A stretch of DNA of 64,000 bases from Comamonadaceae bacterium. GTDB taxonomy: Bacteria > Pseudomonadota > Gammaproteobacteria > Burkholderiales > Burkholderiaceae_C. Numbering within the stretch: position 1 is the stretch's first letter; each line of letters starts with the position of its first letter. The notes below the pieces were generated by a model that did not search any database, was not told the DNA's origin, and was given only the letters and a program-made list of their open reading frames with translations. A program made the translations under genes and the position numbers. This document shows, in pieces, positions 45,567-53,578 of the stretch. The stretch lies in the NCBI GenBank assembly GCA_947475685.1, contig CANJNC010000005.1, positions 1 to 64,000 of the forward strand, in the 5' to 3' direction.

Positions 45567-46244
45567 ATGTCTGAGGTTTTAAAATTAAAACAACAATTGG
45601 TTGACTGTATAAGAATGCTAGAGCATGAAGGCATCATCGATTACAACGGTCATGCCAGTATCAAATTGTCTGAAACACAAATGCTGATCAATATTGGATC
45701 TTGCCAAAGGAGTTCTTTGACAGTTGACGATATCTGCACCATCGATTTGCAAGGCAATTTACTTGAGGGATCGAACAAACCACCCCTTGAATTTCATTTG
45801 CATGCAGGAATTTATAAGGTGCGACCAGATGTAAAAGCAATTGTTCATGCGCACCCACAGTGGTCCACCTATTTGACGATGGTTGGTGAGCCCTATGCGC
45901 CAGTTTTTGCCCAAGGCTCTTTGCTGTATCCCATGCCCGTGCTTGATTCGCCCAACTCCATCAACAATACGGCCATGGCTGAGCGGTTGGCCAAAACATT
46001 GGGCAATCATGGGGCTGCACTCATGAAATCTCACGGAGCGGTTACGGTTGGAAAGTCGATTGTGGAGGCGTTTGTGCTTGCAAATTACATGGAAGAAAAT
46101 GCACATAGGCAATACATGGCCATGCAAATAGGCAAACCCTATCACTTTACACAAGAGGAGATGAGGTTGTGTAGAGAAAAACTATGGTCTGACGTTTTGT
46201 TCCAAAGAGTGTGGGATCATTTCCACGCCAAATTGGATCATTGA
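45567..46244 (+). CDS. Class II aldolase/adducin family protein 2
   Basis: 225 residues, a distinct paralogue of the preceding gene. Zinc ligands are in VHAHPQWS and SHGAVTVG, with YNGHASIKL in front. A good GGGAG ribosome site precedes the ATG. Its end overlaps the convergent shikimate-dehydrogenase gene by seven bases. Two such proteins in a row may act on successive intermediates or form a mixed complex; this is inference. Confidence 0.87.
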   Translation: MSEVLKLKQQLVDCIRMLEHEGIIDYNGHASIKLSETQMLINIGSCQRSSLTVDDICTIDLQGNLLEGSNKPPLEFHLHAGIYKVRPDVKAIVHAHPQWSTYLTMVGEPYAPVFAQGSLLYPMPVLDSPNSINNTAMAERLAKTLGNHGAALMKSHGAVTVGKSIVEAFVLANYMEENAHRQYMAMQIGKPYHFTQEEMRLCREKLWSDVLFQRVWDHFHAKLDH

Positions 46245-47089
46245 CCCGTTATACTTTTTTCCAATAAACCCCGAAGCTCTTCAGTGACCAAGGGTTCAAT
46301 ACCAAACCATATCTTCCAGGCCAATGGACCTTGATGCAGCAACATGCCAAGTCCATTGGTCACTGGGTTGCCCCTGGCTTTGGCGGTCTTTAAAAGATCG
46401 GTTTCCAAAGGAATGTAGATGATATCCGTGACCAAAGCGTCTTTGTCAAGATCGCTCAAATCGATCACAAGTGGAGCTTGGCCTACCATCCCAAGACTGG
46501 TGGCGTTGACCAAAGTTTTAATGCCGTTCAAGCTTTCACTGAGTTGACTCCAATCCAGGGGTTTGATTTGAGGGCCAAGGCTGTTGGCAATAACCTGCGC
46601 CTTTTCGAAACTTCGGTTGACGAGTCTGATTTCTTTGGCGCCTTCTTGAATCAATCCGTAGCAAACGGCTCTTGAGCCACCTCCAGCACCAATCACCGTG
46701 ATTGGGCCAGCATCGGCGCGCCAATTTGGGTTGCTGGCTTTGAGATTTCTAATGAATCCAAATGAATCGTTGTTGGTTCCGAACAAAGAGCCGTCTTCTC
46801 TCGCATGAATGCAACTGACTGCACCCATGGCTTTGGCAGAAGGGGAGAGTTCATCCAAATATTGCATACACGCTTGTTTGTGTGGGATGGTGACATTGCA
46901 ACCCGAAAACCCCAGTGGATGTAAACCTCTCAAAGCACCTTCAAGGTGCGCGGGTTGTATGGCAAGGGGTACGTATCTGCCAACGAGACTGTTTTTTTCA
47001 AGCCAATGGTTGTGCATCATGGGTGAGCGTGAGTGCATGATGGGGTAACCTATGACGCCAGCAAGTAAGAATTTGTCGGTGTGTTTCAT
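46238..47089 (-). CDS. aroE: Shikimate dehydrogenase (AroE family), copy 1
   Basis: 283 residues. AroE reduces 3-dehydroshikimate to shikimate with NADPH; relatives act on quinate. Substrate-binding SRS is at 20-22 (MHSRSPMMHNH). The catalytic Lys71 lies in NVTIPHK and Asp108 in TNNDSFG. The nucleotide loop is GAGGGSRAV, and NGLGMLLHQG is near the end. It lies ten bases after panC on the same strand. A second, clearly related copy is 3.5 kb away, so at least one is probably catabolic rather than biosynthetic. Which one is housekeeping cannot be decided here. Confidence 0.85.
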   Translation of the reverse strand: MKHTDKFLLAGVIGYPIMHSRSPMMHNHWLEKNSLVGRYVPLAIQPAHLEGALRGLHPLGFSGCNVTIPHKQACMQYLDELSPSAKAMGAVSCIHAREDGSLFGTNNDSFGFIRNLKASNPNWRADAGPITVIGAGGGSRAVCYGLIQEGAKEIRLVNRSFEKAQVIANSLGPQIKPLDWSQLSESLNGIKTLVNATSLGMVGQAPLVIDLSDLDKDALVTDIIYIPLETDLLKTAKARGNPVTNGLGMLLHQGPLAWKIWFGIEPLVTEELRGLLEKSITGQ

Positions 47090-47099
47090 TTGAATGTGC

Positions 47100-47948
47100 T
47101 TAAAAGTTGATCTCTATATTGTCAATTAATCGAGTTTTACCGATCTTAGCTGCAGCCAATACGACCCAATTGCCTCCTTTATCTTGTGTACAGGGGCTCA
47201 GATCTGACTGATTGCAAAGAGAAATATAGTCGACCATCCAGCCTTCGCGATTGAGGGTTTCGATTGATTTTTGGCAAAGTTCAGCGCCATTTGATCCTGG
47301 TATCTTGATCAATTGCGCGAGCCTTTGAATCGATTGATACAGTTCAACCGCCTTCATGCGCTCCTTCGTGCTGAGGTATCCATTTCTGGAACTTAAGGCA
47401 AGACCATCTTTTGCCCTGAGCGTATCAAGGCCAATAATGTCTATAGGTAAATTGAACTGTTTGACCATTTTTTCAATGATCATCAATTGTTGATAATCTT
47501 TTTTTCCAAAGATGGCGCTTTGGGGCTGGATCAGTGAAAACAGTTTCATCACCACAGTGCATACACCCGTGAAAAAACCAGGTCTAAAGTGCCCCTCCAA
47601 GGTGTTGGCCAAATCAGGTGGGGGAGAGACCGTGTAGGTTTGAGCCTCAGGATAAAGTTCGCTTTCATCTGGGGCAAAGACCACATCACAACCATGCTGA
47701 TCCAAAAGTGCACAGTCGTTGTCCAATGTGCGTGGATAGCGATCGAAATCTTCATTGGGTCCAAACTGCAAGCGATTGACAAAAATCGTTGCAATGACCT
47801 GCCCCTTGTGAAGCTGACTCTTGGCATGCGCCTCATCAATCAAACGAAGATGGCCCTCGTGAAGGTTCCCCATGGTGGGAACCAAGCACTTGTATCTCAC
47901 ATTGGTCAATTGCTCTTTCAACTCACGGACGGTATGAATGATTTTCAT
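47100..47948 (-). CDS. panC: Pantothenate synthetase
   Basis: 282 residues. It joins pantoate and beta-alanine using ATP, the last step of pantothenate synthesis. The nucleotidyltransferase motif is MGNLHEGH with H30 and H33. KKDYQQL and LALSSRNGYLS are the other fixed blocks. Its length is normal. It lies directly before an aroE-family gene on the same strand, an unusual pairing. No panB or panD gene is in the window. Confidence 0.93.
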   Translation of the reverse strand: MKIIHTVRELKEQLTNVRYKCLVPTMGNLHEGHLRLIDEAHAKSQLHKGQVIATIFVNRLQFGPNEDFDRYPRTLDNDCALLDQHGCDVVFAPDESELYPEAQTYTVSPPPDLANTLEGHFRPGFFTGVCTVVMKLFSLIQPQSAIFGKKDYQQLMIIEKMVKQFNLPIDIIGLDTLRAKDGLALSSRNGYLSTKERMKAVELYQSIQRLAQLIKIPGSNGAELCQKSIETLNREGWMVDYISLCNQSDLSPCTQDKGGNWVVLAAAKIGKTRLIDNIEINF

Positions 47949-47984
47949 GCTCAGTGGTCGGCTTGGTTGATAAGAACGTTCAAG

Positions 47985-48707
47985 TCAAGGCTTTACAAAT
48001 CGAAGTGCAAATCGGTCATCGCGTTGAGACATTTTTGAAAACATCTCTTCTCTTGGATCATTGGGGTTTCTCCACTCCCCTGATTCTGCCTCCAGCAAAA
48101 AGCCAGCGGCCAAGATATCTTGAATGACCACAGACTGATCAATGCGGTGTATGGTCTTGATGTCTCGAAGCGCGGTCCCGTTTTTTGCAGCATGGTCAAT
48201 CACCACATAATGGCCACCAGATTTCAAGGCCTTAAAGACACTTTGATTCATTAAGTGTCTATCCAAGGGCAAAAAGGCAACATCGTGATAAGACAACACA
48301 ATGGTCACCAAGTCCAGAGGCAATGCATTTTCCGGAATCGGATTTTCAAAGCCTTTAATGAAGGATTGCAAGTAGGGTTGAGGGTTTTGACTCAGTCTTG
48401 AGGCAAGCGCTGCAGAGGGCTTGTCAATTTGGGCCCATACTTTTCCACCTGGTTGAACTGCCAAAGCAATCAGTTGAGAGGTATATCCGCCCCCAGACGC
48501 CAAATCCAGAACTTGGTCACCTGGTTTGACCTTGGCAAAGGACAAGAATTGCGCAGGTTTTCTGGACTCATCTGCTTTCAAATCAGCCGCTAGGCGAATG
48601 GGGTGATTGATCGTTTGAGCATGAGCATCTGTGGTTTGTGCTTGGGCAAAAGGCATGGATTGAGTCCATAGCATGAGGAGCAACGAAGCAAGGGGGAGTG
48701 ATTTCAT
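47985..48707 (-). CDS. Exported class I SAM-dependent methyltransferase-like protein
   Basis: 240 residues from ATG 48707, where a signal peptide begins (KSLPLASLLLMLW to FAQAQ); an upstream in-frame ATG at 48743 is less likely. The SAM motif is QVLDLASGGGYTSQLIA, and VTIVLSYHDVAF and GGHYVVIDHAAK follow. A methyltransferase fold with a signal peptide is a known but poorly understood group in Proteobacteria, since SAM is not expected in the periplasm. It is divergent from the DmeF-like exporter. Confidence 0.8.
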   Translation of the reverse strand: MKSLPLASLLLMLWTQSMPFAQAQTTDAHAQTINHPIRLAADLKADESRKPAQFLSFAKVKPGDQVLDLASGGGYTSQLIALAVQPGGKVWAQIDKPSAALASRLSQNPQPYLQSFIKGFENPIPENALPLDLVTIVLSYHDVAFLPLDRHLMNQSVFKALKSGGHYVVIDHAAKNGTALRDIKTIHRIDQSVVIQDILAAGFLLEAESGEWRNPNDPREEMFSKMSQRDDRFALRFVKP

Positions 48708-48753
48708 GGTGTTGGGGTATTTGAATTTGCGGTAAAAAGGCAAAATGTTGATT

Positions 48754-48810
48754 TCAAGTAAGACGGATATAAAAGTCTAAGCTTTTAGGCTCACGTCCTA
48801 TTTTACTTGA
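48754..48810 (+). promoter_or_regulatory. Long structured element upstream of the DmeF-like gene
   Basis: Three nested inverted repeats stack into one long hairpin. The outer stem is TCAAGTAA / TTACTTGA (48754-48761 and 48803-48810), the middle is GACG / CGTC (48762-48765 and 48794-48797), and the inner is GTCTAA / TTAGGC around a GCTT loop (48775-48790). It lies between the divergent methyltransferase and exporter genes, about 70 bases before the exporter start. It could be a metal-responsive leader or an operator. Confidence 0.45.
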
Positions 48811-48882
48811 TGTGGTCTTGTGCGCATATTTTTTTGCCTGTTAAACTTCTGTTAAGCCTTCCTATTTTTATACGAATATCCA

Positions 48883-49887
48883 ATGAATCCTTCTAAATAC
48901 CCGCAGTTTACGCACCGGCATCACTTTGATTCTGGCAATCGATCGGCTGAGGCTGGAACAAAAGTGGTCATGTGGATATCGGCTGCGATGATGGTGATAG
49001 AAATAATCTTTGGTTGGCTATTTAACTCAATGTCCTTGCTGGCTGATGGGTGGCACATGAGTTCTCACACATTGGCAATTGGGTTGAGTGCTTTTGCATA
49101 TGCCGCAGCTAGAAGATATGCCGATGACGCCCGTTTTACTTTTGGAACTTGGAAGATAGAAGTTTTAGGCGGTTACACGAGCGCCATTTTTTTACTTGGC
49201 ATTGCTTTGGTGATGTTTTTTAGCTCTTTTGAACGTATTTATCAACCCCAGGTGATTGAGTATGTGCAGGCAATTTGGGTGGCTGTTTTGGGATTGTTGG
49301 TGAATTTGTTGTGTGCATATATATTGTTTCAATCAGGTCAGCATCACCACCATCACAGCCATGACCATCATGAGGCGCACCATGAACCTAGAGCTCTTGA
49401 GCATGGAGCCTTACATGTGCATGGGACCTCAGATCGGGCTTTAGGTCATGATCTCAACTTGCGCGCAGCTTATTTGCATGTGGTCTCTGATGCCGCGACT
49501 TCCCTTTTGGCGATCACTGCTCTTGTGCTCGGGTGGCTGTATGGTCTGGATTGGCTAGACCCTTTGGTGGGTATTTTGGGGGCGGTTTTAATTGCCTTGT
49601 GGTCAAGAAACCTGTTGCGAGAAACGTCCCATGTGCTGCTTGACTGCGAAATGGACCACCCTTTGGTGCTTGAAATTGAAGATCTCATTGCACAATTTGC
49701 CACAAAAGGTCATTTAGAGATTGCTGACTTGCACGTTTGGCGGGTTGGCAAGAAGTGCTATTCTTGTGCCATGGTTTTGGTGAGCGAAGACAGAAATATT
49801 GGGCCCAATGCAATTAAAAAAGAGCTCGAAAAAATGAAAGAAATCGCTCACTCGACCATAGAGATCAACTACGTGCTTTTGGCTTAA
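48883..49887 (+). CDS. dmeF: Cation diffusion facilitator, DmeF-like Co/Ni/Zn exporter
   Basis: 334 residues, an inner-membrane antiporter that expels divalent metal ions. The transport-site residues D55 and H58 are in LLADGWHMSSH, the DmeF-type signature. H199 and D203 are in HVVSDAATS. Six membrane segments are seen, with a histidine-rich loop between segments 4 and 5 (154-180, nine of its residues in HHHHHSHDHH). A C-terminal cytoplasmic metal-sensing domain follows. The gene stands alone behind the structured element at 48754-48810, which may adjust expression to metal level. The precise metal is inferred. Confidence 0.88.
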   Translation: MNPSKYPQFTHRHHFDSGNRSAEAGTKVVMWISAAMMVIEIIFGWLFNSMSLLADGWHMSSHTLAIGLSAFAYAAARRYADDARFTFGTWKIEVLGGYTSAIFLLGIALVMFFSSFERIYQPQVIEYVQAIWVAVLGLLVNLLCAYILFQSGQHHHHHSHDHHEAHHEPRALEHGALHVHGTSDRALGHDLNLRAAYLHVVSDAATSLLAITALVLGWLYGLDWLDPLVGILGAVLIALWSRNLLRETSHVLLDCEMDHPLVLEIEDLIAQFATKGHLEIADLHVWRVGKKCYSCAMVLVSEDRNIGPNAIKKELEKMKEIAHSTIEINYVLLA

Positions 49888-49896
49888 TGGCTTGCT

Positions 49897-50612
49897 TTAC
49901 ATGCTCGAAAGGTCCAAGACCTTTTGAGGTGTCAGCCACATCAATTGATGAAGCTCATCAGTGGTGAAGCGTCGCTCCTCAAGCTTAAGAAGCGCGCCGT
50001 AATCAAGTCTGGCACGGGCTTTAAGGTATGGCCAGTCCGAGGCCCACATACAGTTGCTCAAACCAAAGCAATGCACCAAAAATTCGACATGCCCCTTGTT
50101 GTCTTCAAAGGGTAAGGGGCTCAATGATCGATTAAAACTTTGACGCCAGAGCGATCAATCATGTGCACAAAATCCACCAACTGATTGCCTTTGACTTGAA
50201 GTTGAGCCCACATACCAAGTTGAGCGATATTTTTCAAAAGGGGTTCTATGTTTTGGTAATGCGCTGCCCCTTTAAGACTGGCATTGAAAGCAAAGCCAAT
50301 GACCCCTTTGTCTTTGAGCGTTTAAAGTTCATCTTTGCTGCTCTCATTGGCGACGACTGCGATGCCTTTGAATCGAGCACCAAACTGATCAAAGGCATGG
50401 AGCATGCACCGCTTGTCGGTTTCATAGCCTGAGTTAGGTCCGACCAACAAAGCATGCTTGACGTTGTAGGCCTCTAAAACTTGGTCAAAGTAATCAGCTG
50501 AACCCATCTCTTGACCACTGGGCTGGTGGGCCGCTTGGCTCGAATAGGGGAATTGATGGGGATCTAAGATGTGGCAATGCGCATCTATCTTTGGCAGATC
50601 AAAAATACTCAC
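49897..50612 (-). pseudogene. Broken amidohydrolase (TIM-barrel, LigI-like superfamily)
   Basis: The N-terminal part (from ATG 50612) starts IDAHCHILDPHQFPY, the metal-binding strand of amidohydrolase-2 proteins, and runs to an in-frame TAA after SSKDEL (50322). The same frame then continues well (LKDKGVIGFAFNASLKGAA) to a stop near 50125. The C-terminal part resumes in another frame (GHVEFLVHCFGLSNCMWASDWPY) to 49897. About 50-60 residues of the middle barrel seem to be lost. This gives a premature stop, a frameshift and a deletion. Intact relatives hydrolyse lactones or decarboxylate aromatic-derived acids. It sits beside aroE copy 2. Confidence 0.85.
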
Positions 50613-50621
50613 ACAGTCATC

Positions 50622-51482
50622 TCAAAAGGTGTCTTGAATGGCCTGGCGCAAAGCTGGGGTAATCTCAGGCATCAGTCCAAACCACGCTTTAAAGGCAGGT
50701 CTTGCTTGATTTAAAAGCATGCCTAGGCCATTGACGGTCAGATGGCCTTTGAGTCGAGCACTTTTCAAAAGCGGTGTTTCTAAAGGAATGTAAATGGCAT
50801 CAGAAACCATGGCCTCATCGGAAAGAAGGGCAATATCAATGTCCAAGTCGGCTTGGCCGTGCATGCCTTGATTGGTCGTATTGATCAGCAAAGAGACGCC
50901 TTGCATCGCATCGTTTCGATCTTGCCAGTCAATTACGTTCACCTGTCCTAGGCCAAAGGCACTAAACTCTTGAGCCAATTCCTGTGCTTTTTCCTTGGTC
51001 CGATTGACCAAACGGATTTCTTTTGCGCCTTGCTCCAAGAGGCTTAGGGCAATGGCCCTTGAGGCACCGCCTGCACCGAGGATCAAAATGGGGCCCGCAT
51101 CTGCCTTCCAATGGGGGTTGACATCTTTAAGGCTTTGAATATACCCATAGCCATCGTTGTTAAAGCCATGCAAAGCGCCATCTTTTTGCACAACAATGGT
51201 GTTGATCGCGCCCATGCTTTTGGCAGTGGGGTGGACGATGTCCATCATTTTCATCGCGTTGACTTTGTGAGGGATGGTCACATTGCAGCCAGCAAACCCA
51301 AGTGCCGCAAGGCCTTTGATGGCATCATGCAGGTGCTCAGGTTGCACGGGCAGCAGAGCGTATGTACCTTTAAGCCGATGCTGAGCAATCCAATGGTTGT
51401 GAATGGTGGGTGAGCGAGAGTGCGCAACGGGCCAACCCATCACACCAGTCAGTACAAAGTTTGGGTCATTTGAATCGCCCAT
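50622..51482 (-). CDS. Shikimate dehydrogenase-like (AroE family), copy 2
   Basis: 286 residues from ATG 51482 (TTG at 51488 also possible). SRS is at 22-24 in VAHSRSPTIHNHW, the catalytic Lys73 in NVTIPHK, and Asp110 in FNNDGYG. The loop GAGGASRAI and NGLGMLLNQARPAFKAWFG near the end complete the family pattern. It is closely related to copy 1 along its whole length, so the two arose by duplication. Its neighbour, a broken amidohydrolase, suggests a former aromatic-acid (quinate or shikimate) catabolic unit. Confidence 0.83.
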   Translation of the reverse strand: MGDSNDPNFVLTGVMGWPVAHSRSPTIHNHWIAQHRLKGTYALLPVQPEHLHDAIKGLAALGFAGCNVTIPHKVNAMKMMDIVHPTAKSMGAINTIVVQKDGALHGFNNDGYGYIQSLKDVNPHWKADAGPILILGAGGASRAIALSLLEQGAKEIRLVNRTKEKAQELAQEFSAFGLGQVNVIDWQDRNDAMQGVSLLINTTNQGMHGQADLDIDIALLSDEAMVSDAIYIPLETPLLKSARLKGHLTVNGLGMLLNQARPAFKAWFGLMPEITPALRQAIQDTF

Positions 51483-51500
51483 GGTCAACTTATTTTTTGT

Positions 51501-51593
51501 TCACTGCAGCCAATGATTTTCACCGGTTGTGCGCAAACCAAGCCAGCGCTCAATGCCATCAACGCAAATGTATTTTGTATCAATCGTTTCATC
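51501..51593 (-). pseudogene. Remnant of a Bug receptor signal peptide
   Basis: From ATG 51593 the frame reads a typical signal peptide start (KRLIQNTFALMALSAG) and stops after 30 codons. With a one-base shift the next residues read LVCAQPVKIIG, which is the normal junction between signal peptide and first strand of Bug receptors. Nothing of the rest is left. It lies just upstream of aroE copy 2, so it marks a lost receptor of that unit. Confidence 0.35.
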
Positions 51594-51786
51594 AGGGGTC
51601 TCAAATTTTTTTACTTTGCTTGAATTTTAGTTCTAAAAGCCTAAATTGCGATCTAGAGATGATTTTTAACACGAAAGGAAGCGAAGGATATGTTCATTTT
51701 CCCTTATACAATAGATACAAGGGCCAAACAAAAGACTTTACGACTCGGTAAGTTTAAAATAGGCACATCATCTAAAGGAAAATGCA

Positions 51787-51957
51787 ATGGGAAACAAAAT
51801 CATCACTGAAGCGGACCGCAAACGAACGCCTGCGCCAAAACCCCTTCCCGGGACTACGCCAAGCACACATGGACGCGGACAAAAGATCAGTCTTGAGCGT
51901 GGAGTCGCAACGCGCTCAAAGAAGAATCCTGGTAAGAGATCCAAAAAGGGCGGTTGA
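51787..51957 (+). CDS. Small basic protein, 56 residues, unknown
   Basis: It begins MGNKIITEADRKRTPAPK and ends in a lysine- and arginine-rich tail (TRSKKNPGKRSKKGG). AAAGGA lies eight bases before the ATG. The charge pattern suggests nucleic-acid or ribosome association, but no family is recognised. A longer frame from 51782 overlaps it in another phase and looks artificial. I consider this one the real gene because of its ribosome site and ordered composition. Confidence 0.5.
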   Translation: MGNKIITEADRKRTPAPKPLPGTTPSTHGRGQKISLERGVATRSKKNPGKRSKKGG

Positions 51958-52032
51958 TCTGCTCATTGGCGAGCATGACTCGTTTGTTTGTCACCAAGCT
52001 CATTGGGATCAAGCTTAATTTTAGGGGTGAAC

Positions 52033-52461
52033 ATGAAGGCATCTGAACTTTTGATCCGATCGTTTGTGTTGACCCTTTTGTTGGATTGCCAAGTGACTTT
52101 GGCCGATGTCTTCAAAATGAGTTGCAATGTCGAGGGCTCCATTGAGCAGCAAGACGACAAAAAACTACCTCCCGTCAAGGTTGTCGTTGAGATTCAATCA
52201 ATTGGTAAGAATATTTTTATCAATTTAATAGGCCCTAAACTTTATGAAATGCGAATCAGCAGTTTAAGCACTGACAAATTCCAGGGTAAAAATTTAACAA
52301 ATGCCGAGCATTTAGGGGTGAGCTCCAAAAATGTTGAAAACGCCCAGATGTCTGAAATTGTGATTGGGCGGGAAAAAATTTATTTAAAAGCCTACCGAGA
52401 TACCTTGAAAGCAGGTGCATTGGTGCGGGTGAATTTTCAGGGTCCTTGCGCTTTGCCATGA
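52033..52461 (+). CDS. Exported hypothetical protein
   Basis: 142 residues from ATG 52033, with AGGGGTGA in front. A signal peptide (LLIRSFVLTLLLDCQVTLA) is followed by a small, beta-rich domain with one cysteine near each end (FKMSCNVEG and NFQGPCALP). These two could form a disulfide. No family is recognised. Neighbours give no clear hint. Confidence 0.6.
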   Translation: MKASELLIRSFVLTLLLDCQVTLADVFKMSCNVEGSIEQQDDKKLPPVKVVVEIQSIGKNIFINLIGPKLYEMRISSLSTDKFQGKNLTNAEHLGVSSKNVENAQMSEIVIGREKIYLKAYRDTLKAGALVRVNFQGPCALP

Positions 52462-52734
52462 GTTTTTTTCTAGGTTTTGAGTCGGCCCTTAGATTAAAAG
52501 TGACCTCTTTAGCGTTGTTTTTTATTGATCAAACCTAGTTCTGTTGAGAATTAGTGAAGAAGAGCTTGGGAATTTAGTCTGTTTTCAAGGGAAAGCACTA
52601 TGATTGAGGGCAATTTAAATCGTTTAGATTGGTTCGCTTAAGTTGAGTTCAATTTCACGGCTTTTATGCTCCCATCGTCTCCTTGGATTTTTTTGAGATC
52701 GCTCTTTTTTTTATAATTTGCCGAAAGTCCTGAT

Positions 52735-53076
52735 ATGTCTGAACCCTTAATGCAAGCCAACAACATCGTCATTGGAGAAGGTGTAACGTTTACGGGCACC
52801 ATCACCGCGCCAGGTAAGGCGATGATCAATGGTCTTGTCACGGGTAATTTATCGGCGGGAGATCTTCATATTGGTAAAGCGGGCCAAGTTTCTGGCGTCA
52901 TCCGCGCCAAGGAAATCAATGTGCACGGTAAATTAAGCAAGGACATCGTCTGCCAACAGCATGTGATGATTCACTCAACTGGCCTTGTCTCCGGTACTTT
53001 GGAGTATGAGGAGATGGAGATCATGCGAGGCGGGCAGTTCCACGGCGTGATGAAGCAAAAAAGTGGCGGTGCTTGA
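52735..53076 (+). CDS. Bactofilin (polymer-forming cytoskeletal protein)
   Basis: 113 residues. It is a short beta-helix of repeated six-residue turns (VIGEGVTFTGTITAPGKAMINGLVTG and onwards, each turn with hydrophobic core residues). Bactofilins polymerise without nucleotide and organise the cell envelope, often at a stalk or pole. No membrane segment or LysM-type partner is visible here. A TATAAT stands 18 bases before the start. Confidence 0.88.
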   Translation: MSEPLMQANNIVIGEGVTFTGTITAPGKAMINGLVTGNLSAGDLHIGKAGQVSGVIRAKEINVHGKLSKDIVCQQHVMIHSTGLVSGTLEYEEMEIMRGGQFHGVMKQKSGGA

Positions 53077-53122
53077 AACACATCTACCTATCCAACTGGT
53101 TTGATATAGAGGAAAGTTAAAC

Positions 53123-53578
53123 GTGATTGTTTTTAAATTAAATGGACAGTCGGTTCAAACCCATGCCCAGCCAACCGAAACTCTTTTAAGTGTATTGACC
53201 GACGATTTTAAAATCAACGGTTCAAAATATGGCTGCGGTCGAGCTCAGTGTGGTTCTTGTGCCGTGCTTGTTGACGGAGATCCGTTGCGTTCTTGTGTCG
53301 CACCTTTGTCTGCTGTTGCGGGTCGCTCGGTTCAAACCCTAGAAGGTTTGAGTGAAATGGGCAAACCCAGTGCCCTTCAGCAGGCTTTTATCGATGAGCA
53401 AGCCGCGCAATGCGGTTACTGTACTTCTGGCATGATTTTACAGTCTCAAGCCCTATTGGATCGCAATCCCAAGCCCACTGAACAAGAAGTCAGGCAAGCA
53501 CTTGATGGGAATTTATGTCGTTGTGGTGCGCACAATCGAATCGTGCGTGCAGTCATGAGGGTAGTAAATAAATCATGA
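53123..53578 (+). CDS. IorA-type 2Fe-2S subunit
   Basis: 151 residues with a GTG start and GAGGAAAG in front. Cluster ligands are C38, C43, C46, C58 and C97, C100, C132, C134. The motifs CGYCTSGM and CRCGAH are those of isoquinoline 1-oxidoreductase and aldehyde oxidase alpha subunits, not of the CoxS proteins earlier in the window. The end overlaps the start of the large subunit by four bases. Confidence 0.92.
   Translation: MIVFKLNGQSVQTHAQPTETLLSVLTDDFKINGSKYGCGRAQCGSCAVLVDGDPLRSCVAPLSAVAGRSVQTLEGLSEMGKPSALQQAFIDEQAAQCGYCTSGMILQSQALLDRNPKPTEQEVRQALDGNLCRCGAHNRIVRAVMRVVNKS

Noticed and set aside
48754-48810. NiCo (czcD) riboswitch
   Set aside because: The four-way junction and conserved blocks expected for that RNA are not seen; only nested stems of one hairpin are present.
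51782-52018. Plus-strand gene of 78 codons
   Set aside because: It overlaps in another phase the 56-codon frame from 51787, which has the ribosome site and a more ordered composition.
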